Assembly (NCBI GenBank): GCA_963691705.1
Contig: OY829541.1
Coordinates: forward strand, 68,419,189 to 68,483,188
Source of the DNA: Viola odorata
Taxonomy: Eukaryota; Streptophyta; Magnoliopsida; Malpighiales; Violaceae
Direction of reading: 5' to 3'
Length of the DNA: 64,000 bases
Shown here: positions 11,110-19,968 of the stretch, one piece after another
Layout of the letters: each line of letters begins with the position of its first letter
Numbering within the stretch: position 1 is the stretch's first letter
The notes under the pieces: model-generated
Told to the model about the DNA's origin: nothing
What the model saw: only the letters and a program-made list of their open reading frames with translations
The model's database searches: none
Program-made: the position numbers and the translations under genes

Positions 11110-12610
11110 TAAATGGAATTAGGAGCTAGGGATTCTCATTTATACGAAGAAAAATTATTTTTTTACTCAAAAAAATTGATAATTGAACTCTAAAATTTCA
11201 AAACCCATTTCTATAAATTTATACCCTTAGAGAAAAAATTAGCTATAAACTAGAGAAATTTTGAAGAATAATAAAATTGTCATTTTGTCATATTAAAAAA
11301 AATTCTAATTGAAATATAAAATTATAGAGTCCATCTCACCAGGTCTACAGCCTTAAGAAATATTTTAGCTATAAATTAGAAGGTTATTAAAGAAGAAGGG
11401 TAAAATAGTCTATTTGTCATATACAAGAAAAATAATTTCAATCCACTTTAAAAAAATTATAATTGATTTATAAAATTCTAGAGTTCATCTCATACAAGTT
11501 TATACCCTTAGGCAAAATTCCAGCTATGAGAGATTTTGAAAAAAAGGTAATGTGGTCATTTTGTCATATTGAAGAAAAACATAAAAAATGTCACTCCAAT
11601 AAAATTTATTATTGACTTCTAAAATTCTAGAATCAAGTTCGACAAATTTATACCCTTGGAAAAAAGTTTACTATAAAATTGAGAAATATTGAAGAAGAAA
11701 AAAGTAAAATTTTCATTTTCTCATTTATAGGAAATAAATTTAAAATTTCACTCCAAAAAAATTGATAATTGAACTCTAAAATTATAGAGTCCATTACTAA
11801 AAAAGTTTACCCTTGGAATTGTTTTAGCTATAAACTGGAGAGATTTTGAAGAAAAAGAGTAACAAGGTCATTTTGTCATAATTTTGAAAAAAATTAAAAT
11901 TTAAATCAAAAAGATATTCTAGAGTCCTTCTAGGTCTATTGCCTTGATAAAAAAATTATCAATAAATTGGAGGGATATTAAAAAAGAAGGGTAAAATGGC
12001 ATATTTGTCATATATAAGAAAAATAAATTTAAATTCACTCCAAAAAAATTTATCATTGACTTCTAAAACTCTAGAGTCAATTTTGACAAATTTATACTCT
12101 TGGGAAAAATTCTTACTATCAAATGGAGACATATTGAAGAAGAAAAAGAATAAAAAGGTCATTTTCTCATTTATACGAAAAATATTAAAATTTTCCTCCA
12201 AAAAACATTGATAATTGAACTCTAAAATTCAAGAGTCCGTTTCAACAAATTTATACCCTTGGGAAAAACTTTTAGCTATAAATTGAAGAGATTTTGAAGA
12301 AAAAGGGTAACATGGTCATTTTGTCATATTTCTGAAAAAATTGAATATTAAATTCAAAAAAAAAATCTAATTGAAATATAAAATTTTAGATTCCTTCTCA
12401 TCAGGCCTATTGCCTCAAGAATATTTTTAGCTATAAATTGGAGAGTTATTAAAAATAAAAGATAAAATGGTCTATCTGTTATATACAAGAAAAAGAATTA
12501 AAATTCCACTTTTAAAAAAATTATAATTAATTTATAAAATTTTAGAGTTCATCTCGTATAAGTTTATACCCTTTGGGGAAAATTCCAGCTATAAACTGGA
12601 GAGATTTCAA
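11110..12610 (+). repeat. Higher-order AT-rich repeat array
   Basis: About ten diverged units of 130-160 bases share the anchors CATTTTGTCATAT (or variants), AAAATTCTAGAGTC and AATTTATACCCTTGG. Anchors fall near 11138, 11279, 11409, 11557, 11712, 11868, 11997, 12157, 12314 and 12469. Unit subtypes recur in order: one type carries CAGGTCTACAGCCT or CAGGCCTATTGCCT, the next TACAAGTTTATACCC, another CTCATTTATA. This gives a larger period of roughly 450-590 bases. Short ORFs within it are accidental. Confidence 0.75.
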
Positions 12611-12952
12611 GGCCCATTTTTCGAAATTTGCCACAAAATTAGGTGTTGGACTAAATCCTCTTTTTTCAGTTTTCCTCTTCCAAAATCCATAATCTTTGAG
12701 TTGACTTTTTGTGTATATATATATAAAGGCATCGATTTTGGCCACATACAATATACAAAGAAGTCAAACTATATATATATATATGTCCATGCGTGGTATC
12801 TATAATAGCTAGTATATCCTGGTATGTATAAGGCTAAATATATGGATCCATTGCCAGAAATCCTATATTTTTATTTTTATAATATATAATTGTCAACTGA
12901 TTCAATTCCATGAATTTTATCGGAGGCCGGCAGTTGAGGCCTCTCTGATCTG

Positions 12953-12960
12953 CTATAAAT
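12953..12960 (+). promoter_or_regulatory. Probable TATA box of the cyclotide-like gene
   Basis: CTATAAAT lies about 100 bases before the ATG at 13061, leaving a leader of roughly 75 bases. The same word occurs in the duplicated segment at 10720. Confidence 0.5.
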
Positions 12961-13060
12961 GGAGTTGAGGCCCAAAGAGGCACCTTGTATAAAGCACAAG
13001 GCAACAGGAAATAGTGGTTAAAAACAAATTACTTGACAGTAATTAGCTAGCTTAGTCATT

Positions 13061-13447
13061 ATGGTAAGTAAGAGGGGTAATTTGCATGCGATGGTTGGTT
13101 TTGTGGCAATAATAATGGCTACAATATTTGCCGCTTTTACAACAATTAATGTTATGTCGTTGTCGTTGGAGAAAGATTTAATTAGCATTGATGTGGTTGA
13201 TGCCCTAAGAAACCAAAGCATAGAACTCCCTCCTAATTATGATGCTATGGTGAAGAGCAAGATCATCGTATCGAGAGCGGAGCTTCAAGAGTTATTCCTC
13301 AACACTAATGACAACGATCATCATCGTATTGACGACACCTTTTGCTGGGAAACTTGCTTTTTTGGTGCTTGCTTTAGTTCGTTTCTTAAATCCCCTTGTA
13401 ACTGCTTTTTTTTAGATGCGTTCACTTCGAGTGAGCAAAGCATATGA
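13061..13447 (+). CDS. Secreted cysteine-rich protein, cyclotide-like precursor with possible frame break
   Basis: An intronless frame of 128 codons. Residues 11-36 are hydrophobic and look like a signal peptide; Met11 is a plausible alternative start. A polar pro-region follows (about 37-92). The C-terminal part has five cysteines at 95, 99, 104, 113 and 115, giving C-x3-C-x4-C-x8-C-x-C with Glu in the first loop. That is the cyclotide cystine-knot pattern, except that loop three is long and the sixth cysteine is missing. Just after Cys115 lies a run of eight T (13406-13413); a cysteine codon is present soon after it in another frame. I infer either a one-base slip (pseudogene or sequencing error) or a novel five-cysteine variant. 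Cyclotides are ribosomal plant defence peptides. The family call is an inference from spacing; a generic small cysteine-rich peptide remains possible. Confidence 0.5.
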   Translation: MVSKRGNLHAMVGFVAIIMATIFAAFTTINVMSLSLEKDLISIDVVDALRNQSIELPPNYDAMVKSKIIVSRAELQELFLNTNDNDHHRIDDTFCWETCFFGACFSSFLKSPCNCFFLDAFTSSEQSI

Positions 13448-13897
13448 AAACACTTCAAAAAATAAGACTTATAAGATCATATGGTAAAAAAATAAATAGG
13501 AAGAAAAATGTTTGCATAATACTCTTCCCTTAATAATTAATAGCCCTAGTAATTATATAAGTTGTGTTAGTTTTTGCCCAACCCTACGATTTGGTTCACT
13601 TTCAATTTTATTCCGATCTCGTTGATTAAATTCTCTAATTATGAAATCATCTGATTTTAATCTTGGATATTTTCTACCTTTTTTATTTTAATTATGCCGT
13701 TAAAGTTTGAGTAATTTTCGTTGAATATTAATATTTTTCCTTTTAAAAACAAATTATAAATTATAAAATTATAAAATAAAAGGGCATCTCCCCGCTAATA
13801 TGGAAGAAATAAAGAAAAAGAAGGTATTTTTCTTTAAAATTAAAACTGATTATATAATGGGTATTCAAGCCTTCAAGAGCCATTTATAACTGATTAA

Positions 13898-14538
13898 TAG
13901 GGGTGTACAAAAAACCGACCCAATCCACCTGATCCGTATAACCGACTTGACCCAACCCGTCAAAAGAACATAACCGTCATAACCGCGAGTAACGGTTATA
14001 TAACTGACCCATTATAGTTGGGTTGGGTCGGATAGTGGGTCGAGTTTTTAAAACCCGCTTATAACCGACCCAACCCACCTATTAATAATAATTCATGTTG
14101 GAATTAAAAGAAGAACAAAAAGATGCAGAAAAAGAATGATAGTTTTTTTCCCCAATAAATAGATAATACAACACAAAGAGCCAAGCAACCAGACATGATT
14201 TAAGTATAATTCCTATAGGATTTCTGGAAGTTGATTATCACATCATCAAGCTTGGCAATGTAATTAAAATATTTCTGCCACAGAAATGGCAAAAATGGAG
14301 ATTAATGATGGAAAAAAAAACGAAAAGAAGGAAGAGAGGAGATAAATTGTATTTGAAAATTTCCCCATTCCTATAACCGTCTATAACCGCCAACCCGCAG
14401 TTAACCGCCTATAACCGCCAGTTGACGGGTTGAGCGGTTATAGGTGGATAACCAACCCAACCCGACCCGCTAAATATTTAGCAGGTTGGTGCCGGTTATG
14501 AGTCATAACCGGTCCAACCCGATCCATGTACAACCCTA
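13898..14538. mobile_element. Nested hAT-like non-autonomous element
   Basis: The ends are inverted: TAGGGGTGTACA at the left and the complement of TAGGGTTGTACA at the right. Subterminal sequence is full of the words AACCGACCC and TAACCGCC in both orientations. The ends resemble those of the two hAT elements at 15049 and 52592. I do not find a matching 8-bp target duplication, so the borders are less certain. It lies just inside the right inverted arm of the larger element. Confidence 0.5.
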
Positions 14539-14544
14539 CAGTAC

Positions 14545-14692
14545 ATAACGGTGCCACATCGGATTTCAGTTACGGTAGGGGGGTAATATGACAAAAAAGA
14601 CGAAGTTCAGGGTTGCAATTAAACAAAAAAATAGTTAAGGGTTGTACTTAAATAAAACATTAAAGTTCAGAGTTGTTTTATGTCATTTTTAC
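14545..14692 (-). repeat. Right terminal inverted repeat of composite element
   Basis: It is the inverted partner of 10108-10260. The arm is cut short on its inner side by the hAT-like element that ends at 14538. Confidence 0.75.
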
Positions 14693-15040
14693 GTATTTGA
14701 TAACCAAAACTAAATTCTAAGCTTGGTTCAGTGTAATTAATACTGTAAAATATTTCTTTTATCTAGTTATCTGTGAGTAATAAAATAAAAATACCACTAG
14801 ATTATCATTCTTTTTGGGCAGGTGAAATATAAAAAAGGAAGAGAAAAGTCCAAAATGGGTCTCTAACGCAGTTCCTGGCCCAAGAATGCATAAAAGGCAT
14901 AAGCATATCAACTGGGCCAATAAATTTCTCCTTTCTACGCTGCTTGTTTGAGTTAGGGATACCATATTTTGGCTCGTTAATTATTTTGTTCAAAATTAGA
15001 AGACTTAGAAGAAAAAAAACATAAATTCAAATCCTTGAAT

Positions 15041-15048
15041 CACTAAAT
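15041..15048 (+). other. Target-site duplication, left (CACTAAAT)
   Basis: Exact 8-bp direct repeat with 16346-16353, flanking the hAT element. Confidence 0.85.
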
Positions 15049-16345
15049 TAGGGGTGTCGGGTCCGGGCTCCTAACCTGTAGGCTCAAGCCCGATAAACCC
15101 GACCTAGATATTATGAGGGACTGGGAAAGTAGACCCGATCTCAAACCCAAGTCCCGACCCGACAAGTTTTTCTGGGTTCGTGACCAGACCCGACTCTAAT
15201 TTTTTTTATTGGTTTGTCCGTTAAAAAAAAGCAGAGAGTTAAAGCGCACTTTTATACTGATCAAACACTCTACCACCAATGCTAAATGCACTCTCAGAAG
15301 CTACAGTTGAATCAGAATGGTAAGAATATCACGAGCCATTGCAGCAAGTCCAGGATATCGAAATTGACTAGACTTCCAAAACTCTAGAATATCTAGTGGA
15401 GTTCTCCTATCAATCCTTTGATCATCCAAATATTGCTCAAGCTCCGACTTTTGAGGCATACCATCCATTTCAATCGAATCAAATTCCTGTAAAAGAACAA
15501 AATTAATCAAACACATTTTTAAACAAAACTAAACCAAATCAAGGCATACATTTGTAATAAATTTATACATAACATACCATTAACCTAGTATCTTTAGAAA
15601 GAACTTCCATTGCTTAAATTTATACAAGTAGTACCCCAAATGATCGAAGAATCAACTGATAGCAAATCTTTTTAACAAAAAATCAAACGGGGAGAAACCA
15701 TAATGATATAACTGATAAGGGAACAAGAAAGAAAGCATTTTTAACAACAAAACAAACTAAAATTAAACAAGAGAAATAAAAAAAACACATAAATATAGGC
15801 ACCCAGTTCAGCAAAAACTAAAAATCTCAAATTACAGAACTTAATTTAATAAAATAGCTAAAAGAAACTCACCTCAATCGGCTCGGTGGTGAGGGTGTGG
15901 CGCCCGACACGATTGTTTGTTGTTGTGTGAGAGAAGGAGAACAATTAGATGAAGATTAGAAGGGATTGTTTGTTGTTGTTGTTGTGTAAGATGAGAACGA
16001 AGAACGGAGAAGGAGCAGCAGATGAGAACTTGAGAAGTGAGAACAAAGGAGAATAGATGACAAAAGCAGATGAGAAGACGGAGCAGCAGATTGTGTTGCT
16101 GTGTGGGAACCGACCGAGGAGAATGGAGAAGAGAAGGTCTGTTGTTTGTGTTGATGAGAATGAGAATGAGATGAGAGTTGTGTACCGTCTGTTGTGTGGT
16201 AGTAATTAGTCGGGTCTGCATTTGGTCGGGTCAGACTTGGTCGGGTCTGGGTCTTACTCGGTCGAGACCCGAGCTCGATATGGGCAAAAAAAATGGTCCC
16301 GGTCCTGACAAAAGACCCGGGTCCCTAGACCAATTGACAGCCCTA
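15049..16345 (-). mobile_element. hAT transposon, decayed, with 8-bp target duplication
   Basis: The element starts TAGGGGTGTC and ends with the complement of TAGGGCTGTC. The 8-bp sequence CACTAAAT is duplicated exactly at both borders (15041-15048 and 16346-16353), which is diagnostic for hAT. Near both ends are GGGTCCGGG/GACCCGGG words. The interior keeps the C-terminal part of a hAT transposase on the minus strand (see separate entry). At 1.3 kb it is far too short for a full transposase, so it is an internally deleted, non-autonomous copy. Confidence 0.88.
15239..15516 (-). pseudogene. hAT transposase C-terminal dimerisation domain, frameshifted
   Basis: The minus-strand frame from 15516 encodes ELEQYLDDQRI, LDILEFWKSSQFRYPGL and AAMARDIL. 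These match the hAT C-terminal dimerisation region of the plant RICESLEEPER/DAYSLEEPER type. The first frame runs into a stop at 15301. The domain then resumes in another frame with STVASESAFSIGGRVF, ending at 15239. The shift falls near 15312. The rest of the transposase is missing. The product is not functional. Confidence 0.8.
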
Positions 16346-16353
16346 CACTAAAT
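16346..16353 (+). other. Target-site duplication, right (CACTAAAT)
   Basis: Exact 8-bp direct repeat with 15041-15048. Confidence 0.85.
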
Positions 16354-17237
16354 AAATTTATAATATACTAAATTTTACGTAAAAAATAACAATAAAATTT
16401 CATACCAAAATGGGAATTGGAAGCCTGATTAGTCCCTGATTTAATAGGTTTAACCGACCGGTTTGGTTTGGTATGGTTCGATTCTATCTTTTAATCAATA
16501 TATGTGAGATCTAACACTATTTCAAATATCATTGACTTATAAACTCATTATTAATTTTTTATTATTATTATTATTATTTCACGATTAGGAAATTATGGAA
16601 AGAAATTCAAACACGAGACTCAATCTTTTTTATTTTGTAAGAAATAGCATGAAAAGCATACGATGAGAGAATAACAAGTTTATAAGGTGTTGGTGTCAAG
16701 TTGTGTCATATTAGATTCCAGATATATTCATCTGCAGTATTGGCTTCATGAGATGGCTATCGTGTCGGATCTCTCCAAGAAAAGGGAAATTACATAGCCA
16801 CTGAGATATTTATTTGTGAAGAAATCTATTTCAAAGGATAAATTAATTAATTAACTAGATATATAATTAAGCATCTGTGCCAATTCTTTAATCGACGTAC
16901 GTATAATAGATTTTCGTTTTTCTTTTGTTTGAAAAAGAAAATGCTTCAATGAATAAAATTATATATGATCTATGTCAAAAATGTAGTTTCTTATATCAAT
17001 AGAGGTGTTGAATTCGAGACTCGTATCCACTTATAAAAAGAACTTTTAGAATGTTTAAAAAGAACTTTTAGAATGTTTTATCCTTTCAGATCATTAATGT
17101 TCTGGCTTGTGTAATGTGCTTTAGAAAAGGGAAAGATGTGAAGAATCTACATTAGAAATAGGAGAAAGCATTGGAGGAGAATAAATTAAATGTTTATTAA
17201 AAAGAGGGAAATGTTAAGTGATATAGATTCAAAGGGA
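16354..17237. other. AT-rich intergenic region
   Basis: No gene seen. It contains an (ATT)n microsatellite near 16556-16578 and a short direct repeat of AAAAGAACTTTTAGAATGTTT near 17035-17080. Confidence 0.45.
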
Positions 17238-17481
17238 TTGAGCTCCTCTAATTTTTTTTTTGAACATGACCAGTCATGTTAGAGAAATTTGAACCGTTCA
17301 ATAAAATTTGACGGATGAGATTAAAAATTTAAATAATTAATGAGTTGACCACTTGTTAAATTTTATTGACTGATCAACTCATTAATGACTTGAATTTTTA
17401 ATCTCATCCATCCAATTTTATTGAACGGTTTAGATTTTTCTAACCGGACTGATCATATTCAAGGAAAAATTAGAGGAGCCG
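17238..17481. mobile_element. Fold-back MITE, copy 1
   Basis: A nearly complete inverted repeat. The left arm begins GAGCTCCTCTAATTTT and the right arm ends AAAATTAGAGGAGC. The arms meet around ATGAGTTGACCACTTG and TGATCAACTCAT, so almost the whole 244 bases can fold into one hairpin. There is no coding capacity. Two more copies lie at 19517 and 19818. Confidence 0.8.
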
Positions 17482-17906
17482 TCAATCATTTTTTCCATTA
17501 GCATATATAAAAACAATATAAGTGATTGCTTCGAACTGAGTTAATTTGGACCCAAAAATAAAAATTGCTTCACCGGATGGCTTGAGTTATTGGCTTTGGT
17601 ATGATGTAATCGGTCGGAGTTTCTTGTCAACGGTAGCTATCGCTCGTTTTCTAATTATCAAAAAATAATAAAATTGAGATAAATTAGCATAATTGAATAA
17701 TAATTAATTAGTTTACCATAATCCCTCGTTTAGTTTTCTCACACCAACTTCCTACGTACCCGTGGCCTTAGCCTACCAAAGTTCACAAACACCAATAATG
17801 TAATCCTAAAACTACATGATATCATTATTTTTTTATTAATTAATTGATCATGGATAAGCTAGTTAATTAGATTTAAGATCTTGATGTATATCAATACAAT
17901 TATTGA

Positions 17907-18341
17907 TCATTCAACTAGATTTTTCATATCTTCATGCTTCACACGTTCCGAATTAAGTCGTTCGAGCTTGAACCGTTCTTGAACGGAAGAGATGTAGCTA
18001 GCAGCCTTGATATCTACAGCTGCATCACCAGCCACTCCATAGAGCTTATCGAACTGGCTCAGCTTCTCCGACGCAGCGCGGAGGCGGGTCTCAGGCAGGA
18101 TGAATGACACCTTGTTCATGTTCTGCTTTTGCATATGCTGAGGAGGATTGAGATTAACAAATCCCACGGCAGGAGTTGAAGGAGAAGTCTGGCTAGGCTT
18201 GACTTTGGTCATGGTGCTATAGGTAGTAGTGTAAGTGAGTTGTTGAAGATTGGTGGAAGAATTTGGTTTTGATGATCGATAAAATGGAATGAGCTTGGAT
18301 TTCACGAATCCACTTGATCTTCGTTTCCTGCTGGACTCCAT
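17907..18341 (-). CDS. Plant protein of unknown function, 144 aa
   Basis: An intronless frame starting MESSRKRRSSGFVKSK. The N-terminus is basic and Ser/Thr-rich (residues 1-60), with no signal peptide or membrane helix. The C-terminal third has a compact, probably helical segment: FILPETRLRAASEKLSQF, then GDAAVDIKAASYISSVQERF and KLERLNSERVKHEDM. The last segment recalls a short conserved C-terminal motif (D-x-KAA-x-YI-x-x-V-x-ERFKLE) that I associate with plant-specific small proteins of no known role. I cannot name the family. Codon use and the amphipathic C-terminus support a real gene. It is flanked by fold-back MITEs. Confidence 0.7.
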   Translation of the reverse strand: MESSRKRRSSGFVKSKLIPFYRSSKPNSSTNLQQLTYTTTYSTMTKVKPSQTSPSTPAVGFVNLNPPQHMQKQNMNKVSFILPETRLRAASEKLSQFDKLYGVAGDAAVDIKAASYISSVQERFKLERLNSERVKHEDMKNLVE

Positions 18342-19516
18342 ATTGCTACAAGTTTTTTCTTGGTAAGTTTAGCTAGTTAGCTAGGTACTGAGATTCAATT
18401 CTGTGGTTCTTTTGGAGGAAGAGAAAGGTCTATATATAATGGATTTTTTCTTCTGGCTTTTTGGTTGATGGAGGGATACAGATAGATATGAAAAAGTCTA
18501 GAGGGGGAGAGGTGGTCCCTCAATTGTGTTAATATCTTGAAAGCATAATCTTTTTATCCAAGTGTATCACACTATGATTTATGAATAATTAATTAAGTTA
18601 ATTATGTAAATTAATCTTAATGTAGCACATGTGATTATGAACGGGTGAGTAAGTATTTGGGTACTTTGTAGCAAACCAATTGATTCATTAGCCCTAGCTA
18701 AATTAAACAAAGTTAAAGGAATTGATTTGTAGGAGCCCACAAATCACTTTACATAAAATAATATTATTTATTCGCGATTTTTCTAAAATGTTTCATTTTA
18801 TTAAAGCTCTATTTTTATACCCGAGAAATATGTAATAATTAAAAATCTGTTTAAGATTACTTTCTGTTTTTTCTCATCATAGATCCAATAGCCAACAGAA
18901 AGAAAGCAATCTCAAATAGACTATCACTATTATATTTGACTTTTATTTTCTTATATATATTTTTCTGATATAAAATTTTAGTTCGAACACCCTAACATTA
19001 ATGTAATATTAATTTTTTTTGTCACCAAACAGATAGATGGAGTTAACAACCTTAACAATAATAAGATAGAGTGACTTAGATCAATTAATTTCACTAGATT
19101 TAAAGAATAGGTACTTTGCTATTGTGGATAATTTTTATGAAAAAATGAGGAGTGTAAGATATTAATATTCCAGTAATTACAATATGGTGTAATATAAAAT
19201 GGGAGTATAATAATATTCCAAATCCAATTATTGTTTTAAAAATCTTTAATAACATATGGAGAACTTGATCTTTATGCTTCCATAAACTATATAATATAAG
19301 CATATATTTGTGACCTTTACCTACAAAGTTGATGAGTTGTTTTGGTGCATGCTAATTAACTAATTAATAGTTTAGTAACCCTACATTAAGTATTTTTAAT
19401 TAGGGAATTCTCTTCGATCAAAAAGTGGCATGTGGCCTTATCGGTTAGGCACCAAAGTGGATCCAACAAAAACGGAGAGATCGAATATATTGGGTTTTTT
19501 TTTTCTATCTTTTTTT
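18342..19516. other. Intergenic, upstream of the 144-aa gene
   Basis: It holds the promoter of the minus-strand gene ending at 17907; a TATATATAA word lies around 18431-18439, about 90 bases before the ATG. No other gene is seen. Confidence 0.4.
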
Positions 19517-19764
19517 CGAATTGAACTCCTCTCATTTTTTCATGAACATGATTAGTCATGTTAGAGGAATCTGAACCGTTCAATAAAATTAGACAAATGA
19601 GACTAAAAATTTAAGTCATTAATGAGTTGACCACTTGTTGAATTTTATTGGCTGGTCAACTCATTAATGACTTAAATTTTTAATCTCATCCGTCCAATTT
19701 TATTGAACGGTTCAGATTCCTCTAACATGACTCGTCATATTCAAAGAAAAATTAGAGGAGCCGG
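19517..19764. mobile_element. Fold-back MITE, copy 2
   Basis: The same family as 17238-17481, with long arms (AACCGTTCAATAAAATT left, AATTTTATTGAACGGTTC right) meeting at a short loop. Arm identity is higher than in copy 1, suggesting a younger insertion. Confidence 0.82.
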
Positions 19765-19817
19765 ATCCCTTTTTTCCCACTTTCATAGCTTCCCCCTGTT
19801 TGTAGTGTACAGTCGTA

Positions 19818-19968
19818 CGAATTGAACTCCTCTAATTTTCCTTTGAGCATGACCAGTTATGTTAGAAAAATCTGAAACGTTCAATAAAATTGGACGGATG
19901 AGATTAAAAATTCAAGTAATTAATGAGTTGACCACTTATTGAATTTTATTGACTGATGAACTCATTAC
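19818..19968. mobile_element. Fold-back MITE, copy 3, truncated
   Basis: It begins with the same left arm as copy 2 (CGAATTGAACTCCTCT) and passes the centre (GAACTCATTACTT) but loses the right arm. It lies only 53 bases after copy 2, in the same orientation. Confidence 0.75.

Larger units (their letters stand above)
10101..14699. mobile_element. Composite TIR element with long inverted ends
   Basis: Two arms of about 150 bases are inverted copies of each other: about 10108-10260 and 14545-14692. Shared words, with small differences, include GTTTAATTGCAACCCTGAAC and CATATTACCCCC. The 7-bp word GTATTTG lies directly outside both ends (10101-10107 and 14693-14699), consistent with a target duplication, though 9 bp would be usual for a Mutator-like element. 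A second, shorter copy of the left end lies at about 10326-10400. The interior holds a repeat array, the cyclotide-like gene at 13061 and a nested hAT-like element. No transposase is visible. I favour a non-autonomous Mutator-like element; the superfamily is not proven. Confidence 0.6.

Noticed and set aside
11110..12610. CRISPR-like array because of regular repeats
   Set aside because: Units are contiguous, diverged and AT-rich without unique spacers, and this is a plant nuclear genome.
15874..16221. 115-codon minus-strand frame rich in Gln, Ser and His
   Set aside because: It lies in the hAT element; low-complexity peptide from a repetitive GA/TTG tract, with no transposase similarity.
17238..17481. 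Possible microRNA precursor, because of the long hairpin
   Set aside because: Three copies of the same fold-back with similar ends are better explained as a MITE family; no small-RNA data.
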